Source of the DNA: a bacterium
Lineage (GTDB): Bacteria > Spirochaetota > Spirochaetia > Treponematales > Rectinemataceae
Assembly (NCBI GenBank): GCA_021813065.1
Contig: JAKALZ010000062.1
Span: 1 to 8,646, forward strand
DNA length: 8,646 nucleotides
Reading direction: 5' to 3'
The notes under the pieces were generated by a model. The model did no database searches. It was not told the DNA's origin and worked only from the letters and a program-made list of their open reading frames with translations. Made by a program: the position numbers and the translations under genes. Shown here piece by piece: positions 1 to 6,144 of the stretch. Numbering within the stretch: position 1 is the first letter of the stretch; each line of letters opens with the position of its first letter.

Positions 1-355
1 GCGCAATCGCACGCCCAACAGCGCCCGCCCCAATAATGACGAGTTTGGGAGATGGCCCCATATATTCAAAAGCCACCTTGGCCGAACCGATCGTGAGTTC
101 TTCGCCTTTTTTCATGGCAAGGCACAGGCGCGCCTGCTCACGGATTCTTTTGTCGAGTTCAGGATTCGACGCAGTTCCATGCAAGGTGCCGCTCGCATCG
201 ACAATCAGCCTCCCTTCGCGAAACAGAAGATCGTCGCCAATGCTCGGATCGAAGCTCCTCTGCTCTTGCACAGAAACAAGGACAAAACGCCGCCCTTCCG
301 CGAGGATTTGCCTTTTAATCTCTATATAATTCTCGTGAGCTCGTGTCGCTTTCAT
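1..355 (-). CDS. XdhC/CoxI-family accessory protein, N-terminal part (3' end outside window)
   Basis: Reading the minus strand from an ATG at 355 gives 118 open codons that run off the left edge. The predicted protein begins MKATRAHENYIEIKRQ. Residues ~20-75 resemble the N-terminal XdhC/CoxI domain, with an 'FVLVSVQEQRSFDPSIGDD' stretch followed by a small glycine-containing turn and a helix 'LDKRIREQARLCLAMKKGE'. Residues ~100-118 read 'GPSPKLVIIGAGAVGRAIA', a Rossmann GxGxxG opening placed where XdhC proteins carry their nucleotide-binding domain. Known XdhC proteins bind molybdenum cofactor and help insert it into xanthine dehydrogenase-type enzymes; that role is inferred here. The usual GSTPR-like motif is not obvious, so this may be a divergent subgroup. 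An AGGGG-type ribosome site lies just upstream of the ATG. The gene is divergent from the PRPP synthetase gene. Family call is moderately sure, exact function is not. Confidence 0.65.
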   Translation of the reverse strand, partial: MKATRAHENYIEIKRQILAEGRRFVLVSVQEQRSFDPSIGDDLLFREGRLIVDASGTLHGTASNPELDKRIREQARLCLAMKKGEELTIGSAKVAFEYMGPSPKLVIIGAGAVGRAIA

Positions 356-402
356 CGCGCTGCGCCCCTTTGCGGATTCTATTCATTCCGCCATGTTTCC
401 GC

Positions 403-408
403 TATACT
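403..408 (+). promoter_or_regulatory. Candidate -10 box for the prs-HAD transcript
   Basis: TATACT matches the sigma-70 -10 consensus at five of six bases and lies 77 bases before the prs ATG, inside the 129-bp divergent gap (356-484). No good -35 is seen at 16-18 bases upstream, so the call is weak. A possible -10 (TAGAAT on the minus strand, forward 376-381) faces the XdhC-like gene. Nothing else is recognised in this gap. Confidence 0.35.
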
Positions 409-484
409 ACATGGTACCGAGATTATTGATCTTCTCTGTTCGAGCAATTGCTGGCTGCTAATTTACCCTAATGGAAGGCTTTGC

Positions 485-1828
485 ATGAGCTATTCAGATC
501 CGACTCAATTGGGCATTATCGCGTGTCCTGGCGCTGAAGTGTTCGCCAATCAGGTGATCCGCAAGCTGTCTGGAATCTATAAACATCGCTTTGAGAGAAA
601 AGCGCAAGCAATCGCGGGTAGATACCATATTTCTCCCGAATTGGTGATACGAAAAATCAATTTCGCCAACGATTGCACAACCAGCATGCTTTTTCTTCCA
701 GGGAACACAGATCGCTATCGCCCACCCCTGTTTAAGATCAACGCACGACACTCACTCTTCGCGAACGGCGAGATAAAAACCGAAATATTGGAGTCGGTGC
801 GGGGAAAGAGCATCTACATCTTCCAGGATATCGAGAACCACCAGCCAGTATCGTTCAACGACGGAACCATCCATAAGGTGCTCTCGGTCAACGATCACAT
901 TTTCAACCTCTTCGTCGCGATCGATGCCGCCATGCAGGGCGGTGCCGCAAACATCAATCTTGTCCTTCCAATATATCCTTATTCACGACAGCACAAGAAA
1001 AAAGGCAGAGAAGCGCTCACGGCTGCCCGAATTGGCAATATGCTCGAGAACCTCGGCGTCGATCGAATCATTACCCTCGACATCCACTCCAAGGAAATTG
1101 AAAACGCCTTTGACAGGCTGAGAGTCGAAAATCTCCACGCTTCTTTCCAGATCATCGACAAACTGATGTCCATCGTCGACATTGGAAAAGAAGATATGGT
1201 TGTTTTGGCTCCTGACACCGGCGCGGTGGACCGCAACAAATTCTACGCGAACGCGCTTCAGAAACCTCTCGCCCTCCTCTACAAAGAGCGCGATTACTCC
1301 AAGATCAGCAAGAGTGCGGCCGACACGAACATCAGCGAGATGCGCCTCCTGGGCAATGTCGCCAACCGGATCGTCTTCATGGCCGACGACATGATCGGCA
1401 CCGGCGGCACGCTGATCAAGGCAATGCGGTACCTCCGCGAGCTCGGCGCCAGCAAGGTGATCTGCGCCGTGAGCCTTCCCCTCTTCTCAGGATCCGCGAT
1501 CGACGATTTCGACGCCGCCTACAAAGAGGGCCTCTTTTTCAGGATTATCGGCACCAACGCCATATTCCACAACGAACTGCTCAAGAAGGAGTGGTACATT
1601 CAGAGCGATGTCACAGGCCTCTTCGCGCAGGTAATCAGTCTCTTGCACCACAACCGCTCCGTGAGCTCGCTCCTCGACAACCGCGATGTGGTCGCGCGCC
1701 TCATCAAGAGGAAACTGGAATCGACCTCATTGGGAAAGGCAGCTTCGCCTACGCTCCAGAGCGCTGCCAAGGATGGCCCCATGAGCCCCAACGATGTCAT
1801 CCCCTACGGGGCCGCGGACAAGCAATGA
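485..1828 (+). CDS. prs: Ribose-phosphate pyrophosphokinase (PRPP synthetase), long form
   Basis: Makes 5-phosphoribosyl-1-pyrophosphate from ribose-5-phosphate and ATP in the cytosol, feeding purine, pyrimidine, NAD, histidine and tryptophan synthesis. The open frame extends upstream of 485, but the ATG at 485 is chosen because it has GGAAGG eight bases before it and homology starts there. The 447-aa protein shows 'NGEIKTEILESVRGK' (~94-108), the ATP-binding 'SVNDH' (134-138) and 'YPYSRQH' (164-170), the metal/phosphate region 'ITLDIHS' (196-202), a catalytic-loop-like 'DTNISEMRLLGNV' (280-292) and the PRPP-binding loop 'DDMIGTGGT' (301-309). The C-terminal 'RSVSSLL' (391-397) matches the usual end of Prs. 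Compared with ~315-aa enzymes it has an insertion at about 33-88, a short one near 116-133 and a ~48-residue tail. Its stop overlaps the start of the HAD gene. Family identity is sure; enzyme activity is inferred. Confidence 0.93.
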   Translation: MSYSDPTQLGIIACPGAEVFANQVIRKLSGIYKHRFERKAQAIAGRYHISPELVIRKINFANDCTTSMLFLPGNTDRYRPPLFKINARHSLFANGEIKTEILESVRGKSIYIFQDIENHQPVSFNDGTIHKVLSVNDHIFNLFVAIDAAMQGGAANINLVLPIYPYSRQHKKKGREALTAARIGNMLENLGVDRIITLDIHSKEIENAFDRLRVENLHASFQIIDKLMSIVDIGKEDMVVLAPDTGAVDRNKFYANALQKPLALLYKERDYSKISKSAADTNISEMRLLGNVANRIVFMADDMIGTGGTLIKAMRYLRELGASKVICAVSLPLFSGSAIDDFDAAYKEGLFFRIIGTNAIFHNELLKKEWYIQSDVTGLFAQVISLLHHNRSVSSLLDNRDVVARLIKRKLESTSLGKAASPTLQSAAKDGPMSPNDVIPYGAADKQ

Positions 1829-2472
1829 GACTTTTCCTCAATCCCCCTCTGCGGCGGGATTGTGTGCTCGCCTTTGATCTGGATGGGACACTCTACGACA
1901 ATCCCGGGTACATTCGAGCCCAGGAAGAGAGTCAGGTACGGCAGCTCGCCCAATTTCTTAGCCTTACGTACGATGAAGCCGCACAGAAGATTCTCGACAT
2001 CAGGCAGAAACGGGCCGCGCGCAACCTGCCTGCCGCGAGCCTTGGAGATATTTTCAGAGGACTTGGCGTATCCGATGAGCTGATCATCCAATGGCGCCGC
2101 GACCACATTCATCCACGCGAATGGCTCACTGAAGATTCGCGCCTTCAGAATACGCTCACGGCACTCACGTCCCACCACGCGCTCGCACTCATCACCAACA
2201 ACCCAAAGAGCGTCGCCACAGAGAGTTTGAGCGCGCTGGGCATAATCTCATGCTTTACGAATATCATAGGGCTGGATGATACTTTCAAATCCAAGCCGCA
2301 TCCTGCGCCGTACCGCGCGTTCCTCGATGCCGCGCGCCGCCTCCCGGAAGACTGCATTGTCATCGGCGACAGGTACTCGGTCGACATAGAGCCCGCGCTA
2401 CAGCTCGGGATGCAGGGGGTCCTGATCGAAAGGCCTTCCGAAGTCCATCTTTTGCCTGAGATCCTCGATTAG
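1825..2472 (+). CDS. HAD-superfamily phosphatase (subfamily IA, phosphoglycolate/nucleotidase-like)
   Basis: A 215-aa cytosolic phosphohydrolase. The ATG at 1825 overlaps the prs stop as ATGA, so translation is probably coupled; the frame is open further upstream, but only inside prs. All four HAD motifs are visible: motif I 'FDLDGTLYD' with nucleophile D18 and acid/base D20, motif II 'LITNN' (T124), motif III lysine K157 in 'SKPHPAPY', and motif IV 'IGDRYSVDI' (D182, D187). The helical region between motifs I and II (~27-110) is the C1-type cap typical of subfamily IA. Substrate cannot be told from sequence. The 'DGTLYDN' form and the coupling to PRPP synthesis hint at a nucleotide or sugar-phosphate substrate, which is inference. 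Transcription ends at the hairpin at 2495-2533. Confidence 0.88.
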   Translation: MRLFLNPPLRRDCVLAFDLDGTLYDNPGYIRAQEESQVRQLAQFLSLTYDEAAQKILDIRQKRAARNLPAASLGDIFRGLGVSDELIIQWRRDHIHPREWLTEDSRLQNTLTALTSHHALALITNNPKSVATESLSALGIISCFTNIIGLDDTFKSKPHPAPYRAFLDAARRLPEDCIVIGDRYSVDIEPALQLGMQGVLIERPSEVHLLPEILD

Positions 2473-2494
2473 CGAACTCCTCGCCACATAATGA

Positions 2495-2533
2495 AAAACC
2501 AGCGCCTTGGGTCTGTGCCTCCGCGCTGGTTTT
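2495..2533. terminator. Bidirectional intrinsic terminator between convergent genes
   Basis: AAAACCAGCGC (2495-2505) and GCGCTGGTTTT (2523-2533) form a perfect 11-bp stem around a 17-base loop. Because the stem ends in A's on one side and T's on the other, it gives a U-run on either strand. It sits 23 bases after the HAD stop on the plus strand and 28 bases after the kdgK stop on the minus strand, so it can serve both transcripts. Confidence 0.85.
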
Positions 2534-2560
2534 CTACGTGGTTTTCGGTATTCGAGCGTT

Positions 2561-3586
2561 TTATCGCTGAACGCGCCCTGAAACATCTCCTCCGATCAAT
2601 TTTTCGACCTCTCCAGGTTCCACAAGCGCGAAGTCGCCAGAAATCGTGTGTTTGAGGCAGGAGAGACCAACCGCGTACTCGAGCGCTTTCTGCTCATCCT
2701 TGAAATTGATGAGGCCATAGATGAGTCCCGCCGAGAAACTGTCGCCGGCGCCCACTCTGTCCACAATATCGGCTATGGAATATTTTCGCGATACATAACG
2801 CCGACCGGAAACAACAAGCATTCCAGACCAATCATTATTGTCCGCTGAGTAGCTCTCCCGCAGCGTTACCGCCGCAAGGCGCGCGTTCGGGAAAGCGCGC
2901 AGGGTGCGCTCGCACATCGCCTGATACCCATCGAGATCTATGTCCCTTCCCGCCGAGGGCGCGGGACCCTCCATGCCCAGGGATTTTTGATAATCCTCTT
3001 CGTTGCCGATAAGAATATCCGCGTAGCGCGCGATTTCCGACATCACCGCTTTGGCGTCCGCGCCATAATTCCACAGTTTCGCGCGATAATTCAAATCGAA
3101 CGACACCGTGACGCCCATCGACTTCGCGGTCTGAACCGCGAGAATGGTCGCGTCCGCGCACAAGCGCGAAACCGCCGGCGTGATGCCGGAAACGTGGAAC
3201 CATTCCGCTCCCTCAAGAGCCTTCTTCCAATCGATATCGCCTGCCGTTATCTTCGAAAGCGCGGAATTTTCTCTATCGTAAATGACGTTGCTGGGACGCT
3301 GATTTGAGCCGTTCTCGAAAAAATAGATGCCGATTCTACCCTTTTTAAATTTTAACGCGGACACATCGACGCCGTGGCCGCGAAGCGTCCGCGCGCACTC
3401 TCTCCCGATTTGATTATCGGGCAGTATGCTTACAAACCGCGCGTCCATTCCAAGCCGAGCCAGCGCCACCGCCACATTCGCTTCGCTCCCGCCAAACGTC
3501 GCCTCCAGAACCGGCGACTGAAAAAGCCTCTCGTGTTCTGGCGATTTTAACCTCAGCATGATCTCGCCGAACGTCGCGATACTCAT
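2561..3586 (-). CDS. kdgK: 2-keto-3-deoxygluconate kinase (PfkB/ribokinase family)
   Basis: Phosphorylates 2-keto-3-deoxygluconate (KDG) to KDPG with ATP, the step before aldol cleavage to pyruvate and glyceraldehyde-3-phosphate. The 341-aa product starts at the ATG at 3586, six bases after AGGAGG; a TTG six bases further upstream is an unlikely alternative. PfkB signature 1 is seen as 'FGGSEANVAVALARLG' (31-46), and signature 2 as 'DRVGAGDSFSAGLIYG' (276-291) with catalytic Asp282. 'FDLNYRAKLW' (163-172) matches the DxNYRxxLW stretch common in KDG kinases and separates it from fructokinases. It is the last gene of the kduI-kduD-yhcH-kdgK cluster, 29 bases after the yhcH-like gene, and ends just before the shared terminator. 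The pathway context strongly supports KDG as substrate. Confidence 0.9.
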   Translation of the reverse strand: MSIATFGEIMLRLKSPEHERLFQSPVLEATFGGSEANVAVALARLGMDARFVSILPDNQIGRECARTLRGHGVDVSALKFKKGRIGIYFFENGSNQRPSNVIYDRENSALSKITAGDIDWKKALEGAEWFHVSGITPAVSRLCADATILAVQTAKSMGVTVSFDLNYRAKLWNYGADAKAVMSEIARYADILIGNEEDYQKSLGMEGPAPSAGRDIDLDGYQAMCERTLRAFPNARLAAVTLRESYSADNNDWSGMLVVSGRRYVSRKYSIADIVDRVGAGDSFSAGLIYGLINFKDEQKALEYAVGLSCLKHTISGDFALVEPGEVEKLIGGDVSGRVQR

Positions 3587-3615
3587 AAGCAACCTCCTTC
3601 CTGCACGCCTCGCGG

Positions 3616-4074
3616 CTAGACCGCGACTTTCACCACAATCTTCTTCACCTGGCGAGCCTCACCCCCGATTCGCAGTCCCGGGCGATGCGCATCCTCAGGA
3701 AAAAACACGGCACAGCATTCCGGAACCATCGCGAGCGGGTGCGCGTTGTGGCCGGCAGGCGCCGAATAGTATTCGATGTCGGTGACGTAGGGCTCCGCGC
3801 TCTTTAAAAACTCAGCGGGCATCGCCTCTATGATCTCCTCACCCTCGACAATCATCTGAATGTCGATATATTTTTTGTGCGTCTCGAAGCGGCAGACAGC
3901 CGGATCTTTCGTCGCGTACTCTTGCACGAGCGCAAAGACTTCATCGCCCTGAATCGGATGCTTCCCTGCCGCAAGGGTCTTCCAGGACTTTTGGCTGAGC
4001 CAGTCGAACGCAATGTCAAGATTTTTAGAAAGCCCTCGATACCTGGACATTTCACGAAGCATGCATACAATCAT
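3616..4074 (-). CDS. YhcH/YjgK/YiaL-family (DUF386) metalloprotein, possible sugar-acid anomerase
   Basis: A 152-aa protein with the family's conserved metal-site pattern: 'FETHKKYIDIQ' (63-73; E64, H66, Y69, D71, Q73) and 'FFPEDAHRPG' (124-133; H130), then the final 'KKIVVKV' strand (144-150). Length matches the family (~150 aa). The ATG at 4074 has AGGAG seven bases upstream. E. coli YhcH (NanQ) has been described as an anomerase that presents open-chain sialic acid to its aldolase; EbgC and YiaL are other relatives found in sugar operons. Here the gene lies between kduD and kdgK, so an anomerase or ring-opening role on a keto-deoxy sugar acid is a reasonable inference, not a demonstrated one. 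It is 29 bases upstream of kdgK and likely co-transcribed with it. Confidence 0.88.
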   Translation of the reverse strand: MIVCMLREMSRYRGLSKNLDIAFDWLSQKSWKTLAAGKHPIQGDEVFALVQEYATKDPAVCRFETHKKYIDIQMIVEGEEIIEAMPAEFLKSAEPYVTDIEYYSAPAGHNAHPLAMVPECCAVFFPEDAHRPGLRIGGEARQVKKIVVKVAV

Positions 4075-4101
4075 ACCGCTCTCCTTTATTCATAACCGCC
4101 C

Positions 4102-4155
4102 GCGCGTCTGTGCGCGCTCGTACCTTTTTCCTTGCGCGTCTGTGCGCGCTCGTAC
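4102..4155. repeat. 22-bp direct repeat in the kduD-yhcH gap
   Basis: Two identical 22-base copies (4102-4123 and 4134-4155; each starts GCGCGTCTGTG and ends CTCGTAC) are spaced 32 bases start to start, and each is followed on the plus strand by a run of five or six T's. Inside each copy GCGCG and CGCGC flank a six-base loop, so a short hairpin can form. The block lies 28-81 bases before the yhcH start, which would place it in the leader or promoter of yhcH-kdgK. A weak promoter-like pair on the minus strand (TTGTAC at 4184-4189, GATAAA at 4159-4164, 19-bp spacer) lies next to it. It may be a regulator site, an mRNA processing or stability element, or a genome-dispersed repeat. Confidence 0.75.
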
Positions 4156-4191
4156 TTTTTTATCCGAGCGCTCGCGCCACTGAGTACAAAC

Positions 4192-4208
4192 AGCGCGCTC
4201 CTCGCGCT
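4192..4208 (-). terminator. Weak hairpin after kduD
   Basis: AGCGCG (4192-4197) and CGCGCT (4203-4208) form a six-base stem with a five-base loop, 61 bases beyond the kduD stop. On the minus strand it is followed by GTTTGTA, a poor U-tract. It could weaken read-through from kduID into yhcH-kdgK or protect a 3' end. Short and low-complexity, so uncertain. Confidence 0.3.
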
Positions 4209-4269
4209 TTAAATTGCGCCGCTCGGCTCCTTGGGTGCCCGATTTCGCGCTGTGACCGGCTGAGCCATC

Positions 4270-5034
4270 TTATCGCGCGAGCCATCCGCCGTCGACGGGA
4301 ATGGTGGCGCCATGGAGATAATCGCTCGCGGATGAGGCGAGAAACACCGCGATACCCTGAAGATCGCTGGGATTTCCCCAACGGCCTGCTGGAATGCGGC
4401 TAAGAATCTCCTTGGACCTGACAGGATCTGCACGAAGCGCCTCGGTGTTCGTGGTAACCATGTAGCCCGGCGCGATCGCGTTCACATTTATGCCGAACTT
4501 CGCCCACTCGTTCGCCATGAGTTTCGTGAGTCCCATCACCGCGCTCTTCGACGCCGTATACGAGGGAATTCGAATGCCGCCTTGAAATGAGAGAAGCGAT
4601 GCGATGCTGATGATCTTTCCGCCGCTCTTCTGAGCGAGAAATTGTTTCGCGACTGCCTGGCTCAGGAAAAAGAGTGACTTCGCGTTGACATTCATCACAT
4701 CGTCCCAATCTTTCTCCTGAAAGCTGATGGCATCTTCCCGCCGGATAATTCCCGCATTGTTCACTAAAATATCGAGGCTACCGAACTCCGCGACCGTCTT
4801 CTCAACAATGGAAGAAATCGAAGCTGTCGAACCGAGGTCAGCGGAGATGGACAAAAATTTTCTCCCGCAGGCCCGCACCTCGCGTTCCGTGCTCTCGTTC
4901 GAGCGCGCGTGCCCGACGCCCGCGACATCGGCCCCCGCCTCAGCGAACGCGACACAGATAGCCTGGCCCAGCCCAGCGGAACTCCCTGTTACGAGCGCGA
5001 CTTTTCCATCAAGCCTGAAGCTGTCGAGTATCAT
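4270..5034 (-). CDS. kduD: 2-dehydro-3-deoxy-D-gluconate 5-dehydrogenase (SDR family)
   Basis: Placed at the NAD(P)H-linked interconversion of 2,5-diketo-3-deoxygluconate and 2-keto-3-deoxygluconate, directly after KduI in pectin and alginate breakdown. The start is the ATG at 5034, preceded by AGGGGG; the frame stays open far upstream, but that stretch overlaps kduI and has no homology. The 254-aa length matches KduD (~253). Classical SDR features are present: 'VTGSSAGLG' (15-23) for the dinucleotide, 'NNAG' (92-95), N117, and the catalytic S146, Y159 and K163 ('YTASK'). The C-terminal 'ATIPVDGGWLAR' fits the family. Specific substrate rests on the close neighbourhood of kduI and kdgK as well as overall resemblance; another SDR specificity is possible. 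The gene begins 61 bases after kduI. Confidence 0.88.
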   Translation of the reverse strand: MILDSFRLDGKVALVTGSSAGLGQAICVAFAEAGADVAGVGHARSNESTEREVRACGRKFLSISADLGSTASISSIVEKTVAEFGSLDILVNNAGIIRREDAISFQEKDWDDVMNVNAKSLFFLSQAVAKQFLAQKSGGKIISIASLLSFQGGIRIPSYTASKSAVMGLTKLMANEWAKFGINVNAIAPGYMVTTNTEALRADPVRSKEILSRIPAGRWGNPSDLQGIAVFLASSASDYLHGATIPVDGGWLAR

Positions 5035-5049
5035 GTTTGCCCCCTGTTG

Positions 5050-5087
5050 TTCGAGTCTATTTTCTGAGCTTCTGTCGCAAACTCGAA
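5050..5087 (-). other. Possible intercistronic hairpin between kduI and kduD
   Basis: TTCGAGT (5050-5056) and ACTCGAA (5081-5087) can pair as seven bases across a 24-base loop in the 61-base gap. There is no U-tract after it, so it is not a terminator. It might affect mRNA stability or relative expression, or be chance. Confidence 0.25.
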
Positions 5088-5095
5088 ACCCCGCT

Positions 5096-5926
5096 TCAGC
5101 GCAGGTCTCCCATCGCGACGCCGTCCATGTCGGTGAATGTCTGGTTTTCTCCCGCCATTCCCCAGATGAAGGTATATTTCCCCGTTCCCACACCGCAGTG
5201 GATTGACCAGCTCGGACTGATCACCGCCTGCTCGTTTCGCACCACAATATGCCTGGTCTCCTGCGGTTTGCCCATAACGTGAAACACGACGCGGTCCGCC
5301 GGCATGTCGAAGTAGAAGTACGCCTCCATGCGACGCTCGTGCGTGTGCACCGGCATCGTGTTCCACACGCTTCCCTCATAGAAGGAGGTTAAACCCATCA
5401 CGAGCTGACAGGTCTCGAGGACCGCAGGGTGGATGTACTGGTTGATCACGCGCTTGTTGCACTCGCTGTCCGAGCCCATTTCGAGATGCTTGGCCTGATC
5501 GAAGGTCACGGCTCTTGTGGGGCAGGTTCGGTGCGCGGGCGCGCTGTTGAAGTAGAATTTAGCGGGATTCTCTGGTATTTTGCTCGAGAATGTTACTTTC
5601 CTCGCGCCCTTTCCAATGTAGAAACCATCGCGAAGCGCGACTTCATAGCGCGTACCATCGACTTCGATCGCTCCTGGCCCTCCGATATTGATGATGCCCA
5701 TCTCGCGCCGCTCCAGAAAGTAGTCCGTGCCGAGCTCCTTGCTGATCGGAAGTGAAATGGAAAGCGTCACGGGGGCCGCGCCACCGATGATCATGCGATC
5801 GACATGCGAGTACAGCATCGTCATTTTGTCAGCGATAAAAACGTGCTCCATCAGGAATTCTTTGCGAAGCCCGCTGGTGTCGAGCGACTTCGCGTACTCG
5901 GAATTGATGTATTCACGAACTTCCAT
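5096..5926 (-). CDS. kduI: 5-dehydro-4-deoxy-D-glucuronate isomerase
   Basis: Isomerises 5-keto-4-deoxyuronate, the product of unsaturated uronate from pectin or glycosaminoglycan lysis, to 2,5-diketo-3-deoxygluconate in the cytosol. The 276-aa protein is full length for KduI (~278). The zinc site of this cupin-fold family is intact: '[10 protein letters not shown]' gives H194, H196 and E201, and 'SIHCG' gives H243, each two residues below the ligands numbered in the E. coli enzyme. '[12 protein letters not shown]' (80-91) and 'YIGKG' (103-107) are also typical. The ATG at 5926 follows AGGAGA by eight bases. It is the first gene of the minus-strand uronate cluster and has a candidate promoter and operator-like dyads upstream (5975-6040). 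Confidence 0.95.
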   Translation of the reverse strand: MEVREYINSEYAKSLDTSGLRKEFLMEHVFIADKMTMLYSHVDRMIIGGAAPVTLSISLPISKELGTDYFLERREMGIINIGGPGAIEVDGTRYEVALRDGFYIGKGARKVTFSSKIPENPAKFYFNSAPAHRTCPTRAVTFDQAKHLEMGSDSECNKRVINQYIHPAVLETCQLVMGLTSFYEGSVWNTMPVHTHERRMEAYFYFDMPADRVVFHVMGKPQETRHIVVRNEQAVISPSWSIHCGVGTGKYTFIWGMAGENQTFTDMDGVAMGDLR

Positions 5927-5973
5927 TCGGTTTCTCCTTCTCTGGATACTTGTTCAAATTGAAAAACAGCACC

Positions 5974-6008
5974 CGTGGCGAATGGTCCATTACGCCCAGA
6001 ACGCCACG
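5974..6008 (-). promoter_or_regulatory. Dyad in the kduI leader (operator or RNA hairpin)
   Basis: AATGGTCCATT (5981-5991) is a perfect 5+1+5 palindrome, extended by GGCG (5977-5980) and CGCC (5993-5996) with one unpaired base. CGTGGCG (5974-5980) can also pair with CGCCACG (6002-6008), giving two mutually exclusive stems at the very 5' end of the predicted kduI transcript. The inner palindrome looks like a protein-binding site just downstream of the promoter, and the nested arms may instead act in RNA. Confidence 0.5.
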
Positions 6009-6015
6009 CTAAATC

Positions 6016-6040
6016 ATTATATTTGATTCAGTGTACCACT
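6016..6040 (-). promoter_or_regulatory. kduI promoter -10 with overlapping operator-like dyad
   Basis: A consensus TATAAT (minus strand; forward 6016-6021) lies about 90 bases before the kduI ATG. The -35 region at 16-18 bases is poor, suggesting help from an activator or a weak basal promoter. AGTGTACCACT (6030-6040), with AGTG/CACT arms, falls in the spacer, where a bound protein would block RNA polymerase. Read on the minus strand it agrees at eight of eleven positions with the palindrome at 5981-5991. GATTC (6025-6029) and GAATC (6050-6054) form an outer pair around it. Confidence 0.55.
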
Positions 6041-6073
6041 AGATATATAGAATCAGCTACCGAAAAATAGAAT

Positions 6074-6112
6074 GAGCCGGGCAACTCGATAAGGATTCGA
6101 GTTGCCCGGCTC
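6074..6112 (-). terminator. Intrinsic terminator of the nfu gene
   Basis: GAGCCGGGCAACTCGA (6074-6089) and its exact complement at 6097-6112 form a perfect 16-bp stem with a seven-base loop. On the minus strand the stem is followed by ATTCTATTTTTC, a U-rich tail. It starts 32 bases after the nfu stop and insulates the kduI promoter from nfu transcription. Confidence 0.9.
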
Positions 6113-6144
6113 TTCGACGCGATCGCTTCATTGAACGAGGTGCG

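Noticed and set aside
411..461. Small open frame of 16 codons in the prs leader (possible leader peptide)
   Set aside because: No ribosome site, no run of regulatory codons, and no attenuator-like hairpins.
179..484. In-frame upstream extension of prs (about 100 extra residues)
   Set aside because: It overlaps the divergent XdhC-like gene, lacks homology to Prs, and the ATG at 485 has a good ribosome site.
4110..4433. Arginine-rich open frames on both strands around the kduD-yhcH gap
   Set aside because: They are by-products of GC-rich sequence and overlap kduD or the repeats. No start signals or recognisable protein features.
5035..5193. N-terminal extension of kduD into kduI
   Set aside because: The extension is the kduI sequence read in another frame. 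The ATG at 5034 has a ribosome site and gives the normal family length.
5271..5286. parS-like half-site (ACGTGAAACA) near parAB
   Set aside because: It matches only eleven of sixteen positions of the parS palindrome. The left half is poor and it lies in the kduI coding region, so chance is likely.
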